NCBI GenBank assembly: GCA_002898575.1
Contig: BEHT01000003.1
Coordinates: 43,244 to 107,243, forward strand
Source of the DNA: a bacterium HR17
GTDB taxonomy: Bacteria; Armatimonadota; Fervidibacteria; Fervidibacterales; Fervidibacteraceae
Reading direction: 5' to 3'
DNA: 64,000 bases
A program made the translations under genes and the position numbers. The notes under the pieces are model-generated. The model was given only the letters and a program-made list of their open reading frames with translations. It searched no databases and had not been told where the DNA came from. Of the stretch, positions 36,401-43,766 are shown piece by piece (within the stretch, counting starts at the first letter, position 1; the number at the start of each line of letters is the position of its first letter).

Positions 36401-36755
36401 CAGTGCCATCCCAGCGGTTGGGTTTGGGAGATGCAGTCGGTGCATAATACAACGCAATTTGCCAATCGCCCCCTTTGGGTAGCTGCAACAGCAGCATACC
36501 CTTGGCACCGTCTGCGGAGATGAATTGCAGAGGTACCGAATGCCCGTTGGGCAGTGTCGCGTGCAGGTGCGTGGGCACAAAGCGCTGAAGGCGGTGCAAC
36601 CGCACGATGGGGCTCAAATCCACCTGCGCCATTACGACGCCATGTGGCGGCGCATCGCGCACCACGATAAGCGCCAACGGCGTTTGCGCCGCGCCGATGG
36701 ACGCGACAGCCAATAGGAGTGCCGCTAAGACCCAACGCCCAAACGCTTCTCCCAT
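33453..36755 (-). CDS. secreted DUF6259-type putative glycoside hydrolase
   Basis: This protein of about 1100 residues begins with a signal peptide (about 1-23, ending near GAAQT). The N-terminal half is beta-rich. The second half (about 690-1000) has a TIM-barrel-like region with HWYNWHQIPFDNDYPHYFP, VYIDQVAAASP and TTECNAEPF, the pattern of DUF6259 proteins, which are predicted glycosidases. A C-terminal beta-sandwich follows. Two heptanucleotide repeat arrays lie inside the coding sequence and keep the frame. The ends look more G+C-rich than the middle (about 33.7-36.3 kb). The start is ATG with GGAG 9 nt upstream; a GTG directly precedes it. Substrate is unknown. Confidence 0.75.
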   Translation of the reverse strand: MGEAFGRWVLAALLLAVASIGAAQTPLALIVVRDAPPHGVVMAQVDLSPIVRLHRLQRFVPTHLHATLPNGHSVPLQFISADGAKGMLLLQLPKGGDWQIALYYAPTASPKPNRWDGTVVTAHYAVTHDAPHMGGLPLRIQFPATGKNFSTFVWNDRVHHRQLGSFHLRNDPKPQVQLVSDGEIATVVRVRAKYSQGDGEQPSSQPEAVYDWFYFRNLPLIFVTAKVQQREPFAWNELHFLELNFPDESFREWAGGEPIRQGKFEASQKSFGFNDWGALIDGRNVIAVLRSGQALFHDGRSGYGTYLHAHGDAAWQGWQGTERTFSAWLLVGSFDEPIATVRSMLNQLPTDAQVIVTLPEVRNAIVKAKGWYRALAEKLEAQGRFKEALQFARGKVPVNWLLKTAGDLGIALQRTADGVRLESLFDRKSNRELLAAQSLPLFTITLRHVPDKRETQLTAESGWQQVAVKETGDGISLHWRRPKDPSLAGIEVTLRATVIEAASALHWSLSIGHSPPNWSILRVFFPQIAIADLGENAEVFFPRGPGEVQRNLWKRAFNFRSLYPNGWCTMQFLAACDGTGDARRGTGIYVGVHDPYGSAKEIVVKSEPEAKRVIFAFEHPVPNMGVGGNGFQQAGKVVWQLLRGDWFDAAMIYRNWVRKEAKWFPKLGKDGRTDTPQWMKELCVWALGGGAPKDCVPIVKEFAKFMGVPVGFHWYNWHQIPFDNDYPHYFPTKEGFAEGVRELQQAGVFVMPYINGRLWDTRDKGMDDWQFSKVALPAAAKREDGLPYTESYGSKEIDGSDVKLAPMCPTTKLWQDKVREIVLRLFNEFKVSAVYIDQVAAASPALCFDKTHGHPLGGGSWWNEGYWRMLDAIRREMPKDRMLTTECNAEPFVKWFDGYLTWHWQHNGQVPAFPAVYGGAIQMFGRAYRGGPTKDLALRMKAGQQLVFGEQIGWIDPNIVREKENAEFLRQIVKLRWHLRRYFYAGEMARPPKLIGDIPKVRADWQWAGEWWVETDAVLTGAWKLPQENKLVLLFVNVSDQPVTATVAFNGHGYGLRQPQIAVTSVTADGKGSPQMHPSIFRRLLTLPPKTALAWEIVAP
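34996..35023. repeat. heptanucleotide array 1 (four copies)
   Basis: Four consecutive 7-mers, CCCGTCC, CTCGTCT, CGCGTCC and CCCGTCC, cover exactly 28 bp inside the DUF6259 gene. The encoded stretch reads DGTGDARRGTG in a segment otherwise expected to be short. The same repeat type occurs at 49152-49179 on the other strand. Confidence 0.75.
35215..35242. repeat. heptanucleotide array 2 (four copies)
   Basis: Four 7-mers, GAATGAC, CAATGCT, CAATGAC and CAATGGA, cover 28 bp, again inside the DUF6259 gene and 191 bp from array 1. The motif CAATGAC differs from that of arrays 1 and 3. The style resembles the short tandemly repeated repetitive sequences known from cyanobacteria. Confidence 0.7.
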
Positions 36756-36882
36756 CACCGTTCACTCCCGTAGGTTTGCCCGACGGTGTTGACCACAAAA
36801 AAGATAGCGGATGCGACCCGTCGGGGGCAGCGAAGCCGACGCGAACATCCCAGTGCACCCGCGAAAGGGCGGCTTAACCATT

Positions 36883-36902
36883 TGCCCTATCCTGCCCTAT
36901 CC
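36883..36902. repeat. 10-bp tandem direct repeat in a divergent intergenic region
   Basis: TGCCCTATCC occurs twice head to tail in the 204 bp between the divergent DUF6259 and DUF6785-like genes, 58 bp before the TTG start of the latter. It could be a regulator site. No convincing promoter boxes are seen in the rest of this gap. Confidence 0.45.
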
Positions 36903-36959
36903 CTGTTGTGCCACACTAGGCGATGGTTCAAGACCGTGTCGGCAAAGGGGTGAAGGTGC

Positions 36960-38906
36960 TTGACGGCGACCGTTGCGGCTCTACCTACCCGCGCGCAACA
37001 ACAGGTCACGGGGCGGGCAGTTGTGTTGGGGTTGCTGCTAGTGCCCGCGTTGATTTGGTGGATTCACCACGCCGAGTTTCGGTTGGGCGGGACGATGGGA
37101 CATACCGCGTTGGCGAACACGGCGCTACCTGTCGCGGCGTTTTTCACTTTGATGGTGCTGACCCTCCTCAACGGTGTCGTCGCCCGCCTCAACAGCGCGT
37201 GGGCGCTGACACAAGGCGAATTGCTGACCGTTTACGCCCTCACGGCAGCGACGACGGGCATCGCCTCGTCAGGCGGTGTGCATTTCCTCGTGCCCGCATT
37301 GACGGCGCCGATTTACTACGCCACACCTGAAAACAACTGGCACGAACTCATCCTACCCCACATCCCGTCGTGGTTCATCCCGCACGACCGCGCTGCTGTC
37401 ATCGCCTTTTACACGGGCAGCGACCGCGTGCCGTGGGGTGCGTGGGTGGTGCCGTCTGTCCTTTGGAGCGGGTTTTTGTTCGTCGTGATGGTCACGACCC
37501 TTTGCCTCGTTCTGCTGCTGTGGCGGCAATGGATTGAACGGGAGCGGTTGGCGTTTCCGACAGCGCAAGTGCCCTTGTTGGTCACGCAACCGCAATCAGC
37601 GCTGTGGCGGTCAAAAAGTTTTTGGTTGGGATTTGCTATCGCTTTCGGCATCGGCACTTGGAACACCCTTGCCCGCAACTTGCCGATATTGCCCTTGCTG
37701 GATGTGCGCGGCGAGCGGTTGAACCTTGCGGACGCCTTTACGGAACGCCCGTTCAATGCCATCGGTTGGACGCCTGCGGCGTTCTACCCTTTCGTCATCG
37801 GCATCGGTTACCTGCTCAGCACGGAGATGACGCTGAGTTGTTGGCTGTTTTACCTGCTGGTCAAATTGGAGCGCATCGTCACGGCAGCGTTGGGATGGGA
37901 CGCCATCGGGCGGGGCGGGTTCACCGTCATGCCTTACACAGAGCATCAAGGCGCTGGGGCGTTCCTTGCCATTGCGTTGTTGAGTCTGTGGTCGGGGCGC
38001 AAACAGTTGCTCGCCGAATTGCGGTCTACAAGGGCGAACGGCGAAACGATTGCACCCCGCATGGCGCTTTGGGGGTTTCTCATCGGGTTTGGGATGATGT
38101 TAGCATTGGCCGTCGTTGCGGGGATGCGTCCTATCACCGCTGCCGTGTTGCTGGTGCTTTCGCTGCTTTATATGGCGGCGGCGACGCGGTTGCGGGCAGA
38201 AGTCGGCAACGCGTGGCTGTTTGGTCCGCGCGTTGACCCCAACACGCTGGTGACGACGGCTTTTGGGACGGCAGCGTTGAAGCCCCGTGAGTTAACGGTC
38301 ATGGCGTTTTTGCGCAACATCACGACCTTTGACTTGCGTTGCTTGCCGATGCCCCACCAGTTGGACGCCATCAAATTTGCCCGCACGCTCAATTTGCCGC
38401 TGCACCGGCTCGTCGGCGCCTTGGTCATCGGTTCAGCGGTGGCAGCGCCTTTTGCCTTCGTCAGCGCCGTCAAACTGCTTTACCGCCTCGGCGCGGCGGC
38501 GAAAGCCGATGCGTGGCGCGTGTCCATGGGGCGGCAACCGTTTAATGAGTTGGAGGGTTACTTGCGGCAGCCCTTGCGGGCGGATGCCCGCGAATGGGTC
38601 GCCATCGGCGCCGGTTTTGCGGTCACGGTGGGGTTGACGGCGCTGCGGGCGCATTGGCTCACGCTACCGCTGCACCCATTCGGTTACGCCGTCGCCAACA
38701 CCCACACGATGGACCGCGTCTGGTTGCCGTTTATGATTGCGTGGGCGGTTAAAGGGCTGGTGTTGCGTTACTTTGGCGGGGCGACTTACCGGGCGCTGGT
38801 GCCCTTTTTCGTCGGGCTGATTTTGGGCGATTTCGCCCACGGCGGGTTATGGACGCTTGTCGGTTGCCTTGTGCCCAACTTCCGTGTCTACCCGATGAAT
38901 TGGTGA
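36960..38906 (+). CDS. large polytopic membrane protein (DUF6785/DUF6784-like, OPT-like)
   Basis: This is a 648-residue integral membrane protein with about 14-16 hydrophobic segments. It matches the pattern of the DUF6785 (N-terminal) and DUF6784 (C-terminal) pair found next to sugar-processing genes in Armatimonadota and Planctomycetota, with resemblance to oligopeptide transporters. Motifs such as RERLAFPTAQVP and NAWLFGPRVDPN recur in that group as far as I recall. A TTG start is chosen with GGGGTG 7 nt upstream. A transport role is inferred. It converges with the MFS gene, 2 bp apart. Confidence 0.7.
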   Translation: MTATVAALPTRAQQQVTGRAVVLGLLLVPALIWWIHHAEFRLGGTMGHTALANTALPVAAFFTLMVLTLLNGVVARLNSAWALTQGELLTVYALTAATTGIASSGGVHFLVPALTAPIYYATPENNWHELILPHIPSWFIPHDRAAVIAFYTGSDRVPWGAWVVPSVLWSGFLFVVMVTTLCLVLLLWRQWIERERLAFPTAQVPLLVTQPQSALWRSKSFWLGFAIAFGIGTWNTLARNLPILPLLDVRGERLNLADAFTERPFNAIGWTPAAFYPFVIGIGYLLSTEMTLSCWLFYLLVKLERIVTAALGWDAIGRGGFTVMPYTEHQGAGAFLAIALLSLWSGRKQLLAELRSTRANGETIAPRMALWGFLIGFGMMLALAVVAGMRPITAAVLLVLSLLYMAAATRLRAEVGNAWLFGPRVDPNTLVTTAFGTAALKPRELTVMAFLRNITTFDLRCLPMPHQLDAIKFARTLNLPLHRLVGALVIGSAVAAPFAFVSAVKLLYRLGAAAKADAWRVSMGRQPFNELEGYLRQPLRADAREWVAIGAGFAVTVGLTALRAHWLTLPLHPFGYAVANTHTMDRVWLPFMIAWAVKGLVLRYFGGATYRALVPFFVGLILGDFAHGGLWTLVGCLVPNFRVYPMNW

Positions 38907-38908
38907 CC

Positions 38909-40207
38909 TCATTCGGGCAGCGGTTTGCCCTTCGTTTCGGGGGCGAAAGGCAAAACGGCTAAGCCCAGCAGAAAAATGGTAGACATCGCAGCGCCTGCCT
39001 CGCGAATGCCCAAATGCGCCCGCAATTGTCCGAAAGTGTAAGGGCCGATGATGGCGAGGTAGCGGGCAACATTGTAACAGAAACCCGTGCCCGTCGCCCG
39101 CAAGCGTGTCGGAAAGAGTTCGGGGAAATAGACGGCGTAACCGCCAAACAAACTCGTCGTGAAAAAGCCCATCAGCGGAAACAACACAAGGGCATGAGCG
39201 AACGAGTGCGTGGCGAAAAAGGTCAGCGGCACGACGATGAAGCAGCACAGAAAGGCGACAGCAAAGGCGTTGCGGCGCCCGATGCGCTCGGACAACCATG
39301 TCCACGCCAAGATGCCAAAGAACGCCCCCGCGTTTTGTGCCATGATGGCGTCGCCGACGGCGCGTTCCACGCTGCGGCGCAACGCAGGGTCGTTGGAGGG
39401 GTTGAGCACTGACCGCAGCAAGTCGGGTGACCAAGTGCCGATGCCCCAAAACCCGATAACGCCGACCGCTGCCAAACTGACGCCGACAAGGGCGTGCCGT
39501 CGCCACACGGGATAGGCAAACATTTCGGCGATGTTGCCCAGTTGCGTCCTGCCGATGGCAGCTTCGTCGCGGGCGCGTTCCCAGCGCTCAGGCTCCCGCA
39601 CAAACAAGCGGATGACGAACACCAGTAACGCTGGTAGTGTCCCGAAGGCAAACATCCATCGCCAACCCCATTCGGGTGAAGCGCCGATAGTGCGGTTGAG
39701 CAACCCCGCCGTTATGTTGCCCAGTGCCGATGCGGCTTGCATGATGCCCAAGGCAGCGGGACGGGCATGAGCGGGAAACACTTCCGCGACGAGGGCTGCG
39801 CCCGCCGCAAATTCACCGCCGACGCCCAAGCCTGTAAAAAAGCGACAAAGGGCAAATTGCCACCAAGTTTGCGTTAACCCCGAAAGCCCAGTGAACCCCG
39901 CATAAAGCAGCACGGTTGCCATCATCGTGCGGGTTCGCCCCCAGCGGTCGCCGAGCATACCGAACAGCACGCCCCCTGTCGCCCAACCGAAGATGAACAC
40001 CGATTGCACGATGCCTCCGTAGCGGGCAAGGTGTGGGTCTTCAGGGTTGGCTTTCAGCAACTCCATCAATGCGGGTTGGCGCGCCAGCACATAAATCCAC
40101 TGGTCCATCGTGTCAAACGCCCAACCCAGCGACGCCACGGTGAGCACAAGCCAATGATAGCCTGTCAACCCGTCATACCACCGTGTCGGTGCTGCTTTGC
40201 GCTCCAC
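38909..40207 (-). CDS. MFS transporter (sugar/aromatic acid symporter type)
   Basis: This is a 432-residue major facilitator protein with about twelve membrane segments. The A-motif reads GMLGDRWGRTRT between segments 2 and 3, and a second copy, LSERIGRRNA, lies in the C-terminal half. GLGVGGEFAAG in segment 4 resembles the metabolite:H+ symporter and sugar porter groups. The start is GTG with GAGGGA upstream. It lies 78 bp after the PmoA-like gene on the same strand, suggesting joint expression. The substrate is unknown. Confidence 0.85.
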   Translation of the reverse strand: MERKAAPTRWYDGLTGYHWLVLTVASLGWAFDTMDQWIYVLARQPALMELLKANPEDPHLARYGGIVQSVFIFGWATGGVLFGMLGDRWGRTRTMMATVLLYAGFTGLSGLTQTWWQFALCRFFTGLGVGGEFAAGAALVAEVFPAHARPAALGIMQAASALGNITAGLLNRTIGASPEWGWRWMFAFGTLPALLVFVIRLFVREPERWERARDEAAIGRTQLGNIAEMFAYPVWRRHALVGVSLAAVGVIGFWGIGTWSPDLLRSVLNPSNDPALRRSVERAVGDAIMAQNAGAFFGILAWTWLSERIGRRNAFAVAFLCCFIVVPLTFFATHSFAHALVLFPLMGFFTTSLFGGYAVYFPELFPTRLRATGTGFCYNVARYLAIIGPYTFGQLRAHLGIREAGAAMSTIFLLGLAVLPFAPETKGKPLPE

Positions 40208-40285
40208 CGTCCCTCAACCCCCCAAAGGGTTCCGAGTGCGTGGTGCGTCGTCTTGCCAACTTTGGCGCCCACGAAGGCGCTGCGC

Positions 40286-41293
40286 TCACTTGGCAAATTG
40301 CTCCCACAATGCGTCCAGTTGCTGCGGCGTCGGTTTGACGCTGTGGACGACGAAGCGGTAGTGGAAGACCAGCGGTTGATGCGGTTGCATCGTGAATGCA
40401 CCTTTGCGCGGCGGGGCGAACCCGACGAAAGGCACATTGGGCGTCAAGCGGGGCGCATTGGGAAAATGCAGGTTGCGGGGATGGTCCATTTGTGTGATGC
40501 CTGCCCATTGCCCATCCACGCGTCCGCCCATCAGCACCCAACGGGTCGGCACGTTGTCCGCTGTCGTGCGGTCGTTGCCGTTGGCGTTGAGCACCTCGTA
40601 TCGCGCCGCATCAAGCCAAACGCCGTTGCCCCGACACCCCAAACCGCCGTAGCGATACTCTTCCACCACCAACGGCATCTCGGTGGTGTTGACGAGTTCC
40701 GTCGTCAAGTCAAAGAGCCAAAAGGAGGCGTCGGCGCTCGGTGGCGCGAAAGTCGTGAGCGTCCAACGCTCTCGCACGACGGGCAACCACGCACCGTCTC
40801 GGTGCGCTTCCCAAAGGTGGCGGACGACCATGACGGCGCGGTCGGGATACAGTTCCAGTCGCTCAAAGGCGTCAAAGCGGGTGCGTCCCGTGTTGGCGTG
40901 GAGGTTCCAGAAGTCGGGTTGCAAGTCACCCCAGCGCGTTTTCGCCCACGCAAAGAAAATGCCCCGATGGTGAAAGTGGTCAGGCGGACCCCAATCGGTC
41001 ACGATAGCGCCCGCAAGGCTCCAGACAGGATGCAGAAAACCACTGGTGGCGTGAATGGGAGGCGCACCCGGCGGTGCGGCGACGCCATAGTTGTATTGCC
41101 ACAACGGCTTTTCGCGCCAAAGCAGGCGAACGGCTCTATCCCCTTCCTCGGCAAACCGAAACGGGCTTCCGAGCGTCGCAAGGCTCAACTGCCCTGGCTG
41201 CCACCGCTCTTTTGTCGTTGGCTGTCCCGTCATCAGCATCCCTCCGCCCGTCAGCAAAGTCATGACCGCAACGCCAAACCGTTGCATCCGCAC
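40286..41293 (-). CDS. secreted DUF6807 (PmoA-like) family protein
   Basis: This 335-residue exported protein has a signal peptide (about 1-22). DHFHHRGIFFAWAK near residue 105 and YRYGGLGCRGN near 215 are typical of DUF6807, annotated as methane-oxygenase PmoA-like from an old naming and unrelated to particulate methane monooxygenase. The fold is probably a beta-sandwich resembling aldose epimerases, which suggests sugar binding. GTG is used as start with AGGGGGG 6 nt upstream; an ATG two codons later is possible. It is divergent from an ECF sigma gene. Confidence 0.8.
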   Translation of the reverse strand: MRMQRFGVAVMTLLTGGGMLMTGQPTTKERWQPGQLSLATLGSPFRFAEEGDRAVRLLWREKPLWQYNYGVAAPPGAPPIHATSGFLHPVWSLAGAIVTDWGPPDHFHHRGIFFAWAKTRWGDLQPDFWNLHANTGRTRFDAFERLELYPDRAVMVVRHLWEAHRDGAWLPVVRERWTLTTFAPPSADASFWLFDLTTELVNTTEMPLVVEEYRYGGLGCRGNGVWLDAARYEVLNANGNDRTTADNVPTRWVLMGGRVDGQWAGITQMDHPRNLHFPNAPRLTPNVPFVGFAPPRKGAFTMQPHQPLVFHYRFVVHSVKPTPQQLDALWEQFAK

Positions 41294-41481
41294 CGCGAAC
41301 CCCCCTACCGTTGATGAATCCGATACGCTTTCGCATTTTAGCGCTTACACCGTTGCAGTGCGACTTGGCAGCGCATCCTAAGACAAACATTCTGGGAGGA
41401 ACGACCGTCCGATCGCCCTTACCGCACAATTTTGGACGGCAATTACCCTGTTGTCTCGTTGCGACATGGAGGGTAACCGTA

Positions 41482-42060
41482 GTGGCAGACCGTAAACCCG
41501 TGCGCGAATGGGTGCTGGCAGCTCAAAAGGGCGACAAAAGCGCGTTTGAAGAGTTGTTCCGCCTCTTTCACGGGACGGTTTACAACACGGCGTTGCAAAT
41601 TCTGAACGACCCCGACGATGCCGCCGATGTGACGCAGGACGCTTTTTTGCGGGCGTGGGAGCAACTGCCCAAATTGACGGCGCCCGAAGCCTTCCGCAAT
41701 TGGTTGCTGACCATCACTGTTAACTTGTGCCGCTCCCGTTTGCGCAAACCGGAGCCAGCGACCGAATCGTTGGATGAGCCAGTAGAAACCGAAGGTGTAG
41801 AAGACGAGGGGGAATGGCAACTGCCTGACGAAAGCGTGGACATTGAAGAAGCGGTCATACAGCGCGAATTGGCGCGGCTGGTGCGCCGCGCCGTCGCCGA
41901 GTTACCGTTGGCGTTTCGCGAAGTCGTGACCCTGCACTACTTTGAAGGGCTGGACATCGCCGACATCGCCAAAATCCTAAAAGTGCCTATCGGTACAGTC
42001 AAAAGCCGCCTCGCCCGTGCCCGCGAGCAATTGCGTCGCAAGTTGGAACGCTGGCTGTAA
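41482..42060 (+). CDS. ECF-family RNA polymerase sigma factor, stand-alone
   Basis: This is a 192-residue ECF sigma factor. Region 2 (about 10-80) has DVTQDAFLRAWEQLP and region 4 (about 130-185) has LDIADIAKILKVPIGTVKSRLARAREQL. A long acidic linker joins them. The GTG start has GGAGG 9 nt upstream; the frame stays open 57 codons further without a better start. Unlike the sigma factor at 3.6-4.3 kb, no anti-sigma gene follows; the next gene is on the opposite strand. It may control the neighbouring sugar genes, but this is only positional. Confidence 0.9.
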   Translation: MADRKPVREWVLAAQKGDKSAFEELFRLFHGTVYNTALQILNDPDDAADVTQDAFLRAWEQLPKLTAPEAFRNWLLTITVNLCRSRLRKPEPATESLDEPVETEGVEDEGEWQLPDESVDIEEAVIQRELARLVRRAVAELPLAFREVVTLHYFEGLDIADIAKILKVPIGTVKSRLARAREQLRRKLERWL

Positions 42061-42072
42061 GTGCATAGCCTG

Positions 42073-42096
42073 TTTGCGCCCCTACGGGACGGCAAA
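42073..42096. terminator. weak bidirectional hairpin between convergent genes
   Basis: TTTGC at 42073 pairs with GCAAA near 42092, and CCC with GGG around a small loop, in the 36 bp separating the sigma gene from the oxidoreductase gene. The T and A ends could serve either strand. The stem is short and interrupted. Confidence 0.35.
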
Positions 42097-43338
42097 TCAC
42101 CCCAACTGCAACTCGGTCGCTTTGATGGTTTGGGATGTGCCCGTGCGCCACGCTTCAACGGCTTTGAGTGCCACGACCGTCGCCTCAAACCCTTCGGCAG
42201 CACTCACGGCAGGTTTTTTACCCTCCGCGATGGCAGCCACGAACCGGCTCAGCGCTGCAAACTCCTCATGGTCTTCCAACGCAGGCTTAAACCCTTCCTC
42301 GCCGGGCAACTTGCCCTGCTCAATCAATTTGGTGGCGTTGGCGACGAGCAAAAAGCCTTCGCTCTGTGCGATGCGTTCGCGCTTAGCGTAAACTTCCCAG
42401 CCCAAACTGGGTGCATCGGCTTCCTTGAACAACACGCCGTAAAAACCGGACAGGTAAATCGTCCCGAATTCGCCCGCAAACAGGTCAAACGCACCCTGAT
42501 AGGAGTTGGTCAGCGTTGCGTGGTAAGTCATCCGCACGCCGTCGGGAAACTCCAAGACGCATTGGATTGTGTCGGGCACTTCACGCCCGTCCTGCCACAG
42601 CACGGTGCTGCCCCACGCCGCAACGGCAGTGGGCAATGCCCTCAGGAACCACCGCGCCGTGTCAAATTGGTGCAGCGCCACTTCCGTGAACAGCCCGCCC
42701 GAAGTGTCGCGGTAAAGTTTCCAGTTGAGTTGGCGCTCCCATTTCTCGTCGCGGATGGGACGACGCCAACTCGTTTTCTGGTGCCATTGGGCCTGAGTCA
42801 AGGTCGGTCTGCCGATGGCACCCGTCCGCATGAACTTGACGGCGTGCTCGTAGGCTGGATTGTAGCGGCGCTGCAACCCCGCTTGGAAAACGAGTCCGGT
42901 TTGTGTCGCGGCTTTGGCGATGGTGCGGGCGTCGTCTATCGTCAGTGCCAGCGGAACTTCGCACCACACATGCTTGCCTGCCTGCAAGGCATCAAGGGCA
43001 ATTGGCTTATGCGTGTGGGGCGGCGTGGCGATGATGACGGCATGCACCTCTTTGTCGTCCAGCACCTTACGATAGTCGTCGTAGGTGGCGACGGGTTGCC
43101 CTACGATGTCCAGCGCCTTTTTTAGGTGGGGTTCGTAAATGTCACACAGAGCGACGACCTTCGCCGTCGGCACTTTGATGAGGTAACTCAGCAAGTTGCG
43201 CCCATATTCGCCCGTGCCGATGACAGCACAGTTGACTACGCCCTGCGCTTTCACAGTCGTGCGTCCGGCGACAGCGGTCAGCAACCCCGTTAACGCTGTC
43301 ACCCGCAAAAATTCCCGTCGGGTCAACTCTTGCGCCAT
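42097..43338 (-). CDS. Gfo/Idh/MocA-family oxidoreductase with twin-arginine-like signal
   Basis: This is a 413-residue NAD(P)-dependent sugar oxidoreductase. Residues 6-30 carry TRREFLRVTALTGLL, a Tat-type signal that suggests export with bound cofactor. The NAD loop is CAVIGTGEYGRNLL, and the Gfo/Idh/MocA EKP-like motif reads CEVPLALT rather than the usual EKP. The C-terminal beta-sheet domain follows. The family oxidises or epimerises sugars. Upstream lies a pseudogene remnant, and the sulfatase lies 428 bp away on the same strand. Confidence 0.88.
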   Translation of the reverse strand: MAQELTRREFLRVTALTGLLTAVAGRTTVKAQGVVNCAVIGTGEYGRNLLSYLIKVPTAKVVALCDIYEPHLKKALDIVGQPVATYDDYRKVLDDKEVHAVIIATPPHTHKPIALDALQAGKHVWCEVPLALTIDDARTIAKAATQTGLVFQAGLQRRYNPAYEHAVKFMRTGAIGRPTLTQAQWHQKTSWRRPIRDEKWERQLNWKLYRDTSGGLFTEVALHQFDTARWFLRALPTAVAAWGSTVLWQDGREVPDTIQCVLEFPDGVRMTYHATLTNSYQGAFDLFAGEFGTIYLSGFYGVLFKEADAPSLGWEVYAKRERIAQSEGFLLVANATKLIEQGKLPGEEGFKPALEDHEEFAALSRFVAAIAEGKKPAVSAAEGFEATVVALKAVEAWRTGTSQTIKATELQLG

Positions 43339-43447
43339 GCGTCCTTTGCCTCCTTTGGTTGTCGTGGGTTGTTGATGCCGACAAAAAGACGACGCTTGGC
43401 ATCGTTGGTTTTACTTTGCCACACCCGTTCAATGAGTGAATGCCCCT

Positions 43448-43541
43448 TCAGGGACGAGCAAGTTCGGCGGGACAACACACCAAGTAAGGCGACACATCGT
43501 AGAGTTCCACGATACAACGCAAATTGCTGAGCCTCTGGCGA
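43448..43541 (-). pseudogene. C-terminal remnant of a second DUF4838-type gene
   Basis: Read on the minus strand, this segment encodes RLSNLRCIVELYDVSPYL followed by a short diverged tail (CCPAELARP) and a TGA stop. It matches the C-terminus of the intact DUF4838 gene at 49712-52351 (SSLRCIVELYDVLPYLARHP). Nothing recognisable continues upstream of the match, so only the last 30 or so codons survive. It lies in a 428-bp stretch (43339-43766) that has no intact gene and otherwise holds only the hairpin at 43694-43759. Confidence 0.72.
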
Positions 43542-43693
43542 GAACGGCTTTAGTCGCAACGCATTGGAGAAAAATTTTGGGGAGAAGGCGAACATCCTCG
43601 TGAGCCAAATGGAACTATCGGTCGTGCAGGAGCATGACCCTCCAGTGAACTGAATTTCTCTTGATGAGCCAATTCTTCCTTTTTCGGCACCTT

Positions 43694-43759
43694 TCGGAGG
43701 GCACGTCTCCTGACGCGCCGCTTTTCTTTTTTCGGCTGCTCAGGAGAGCAGCCCTCCGA
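43694..43759. repeat. long imperfect inverted repeat
   Basis: Outer arms TCGGAGGGC (43694-43702) and GCCCTCCGA (43751-43759) enclose CTCCTGA and TCAGGAG, a further GCCG/CGGC pair, and a T-rich apical loop. The 3' arm can also fold alone as GGCTGCTC-AGGA-GAGCAGCC. No T tract follows on either strand, so it is not a standard terminator. It sits just after the sulfatase stop and may be a dispersed palindromic element. Confidence 0.55.
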
Positions 43760-43766
43760 TTAACCT

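Noticed and set aside
36960..38906. Several long minus-strand frames under the membrane protein gene
   Set aside because: They are Arg/Pro-rich antisense shadows of a high-G+C gene with no family match.
40286..41293. Methane monooxygenase subunit PmoA
   Set aside because: The PmoA label is historical for DUF6807; this protein is soluble and secreted, with none of the membrane segments or metal ligands of the monooxygenase.
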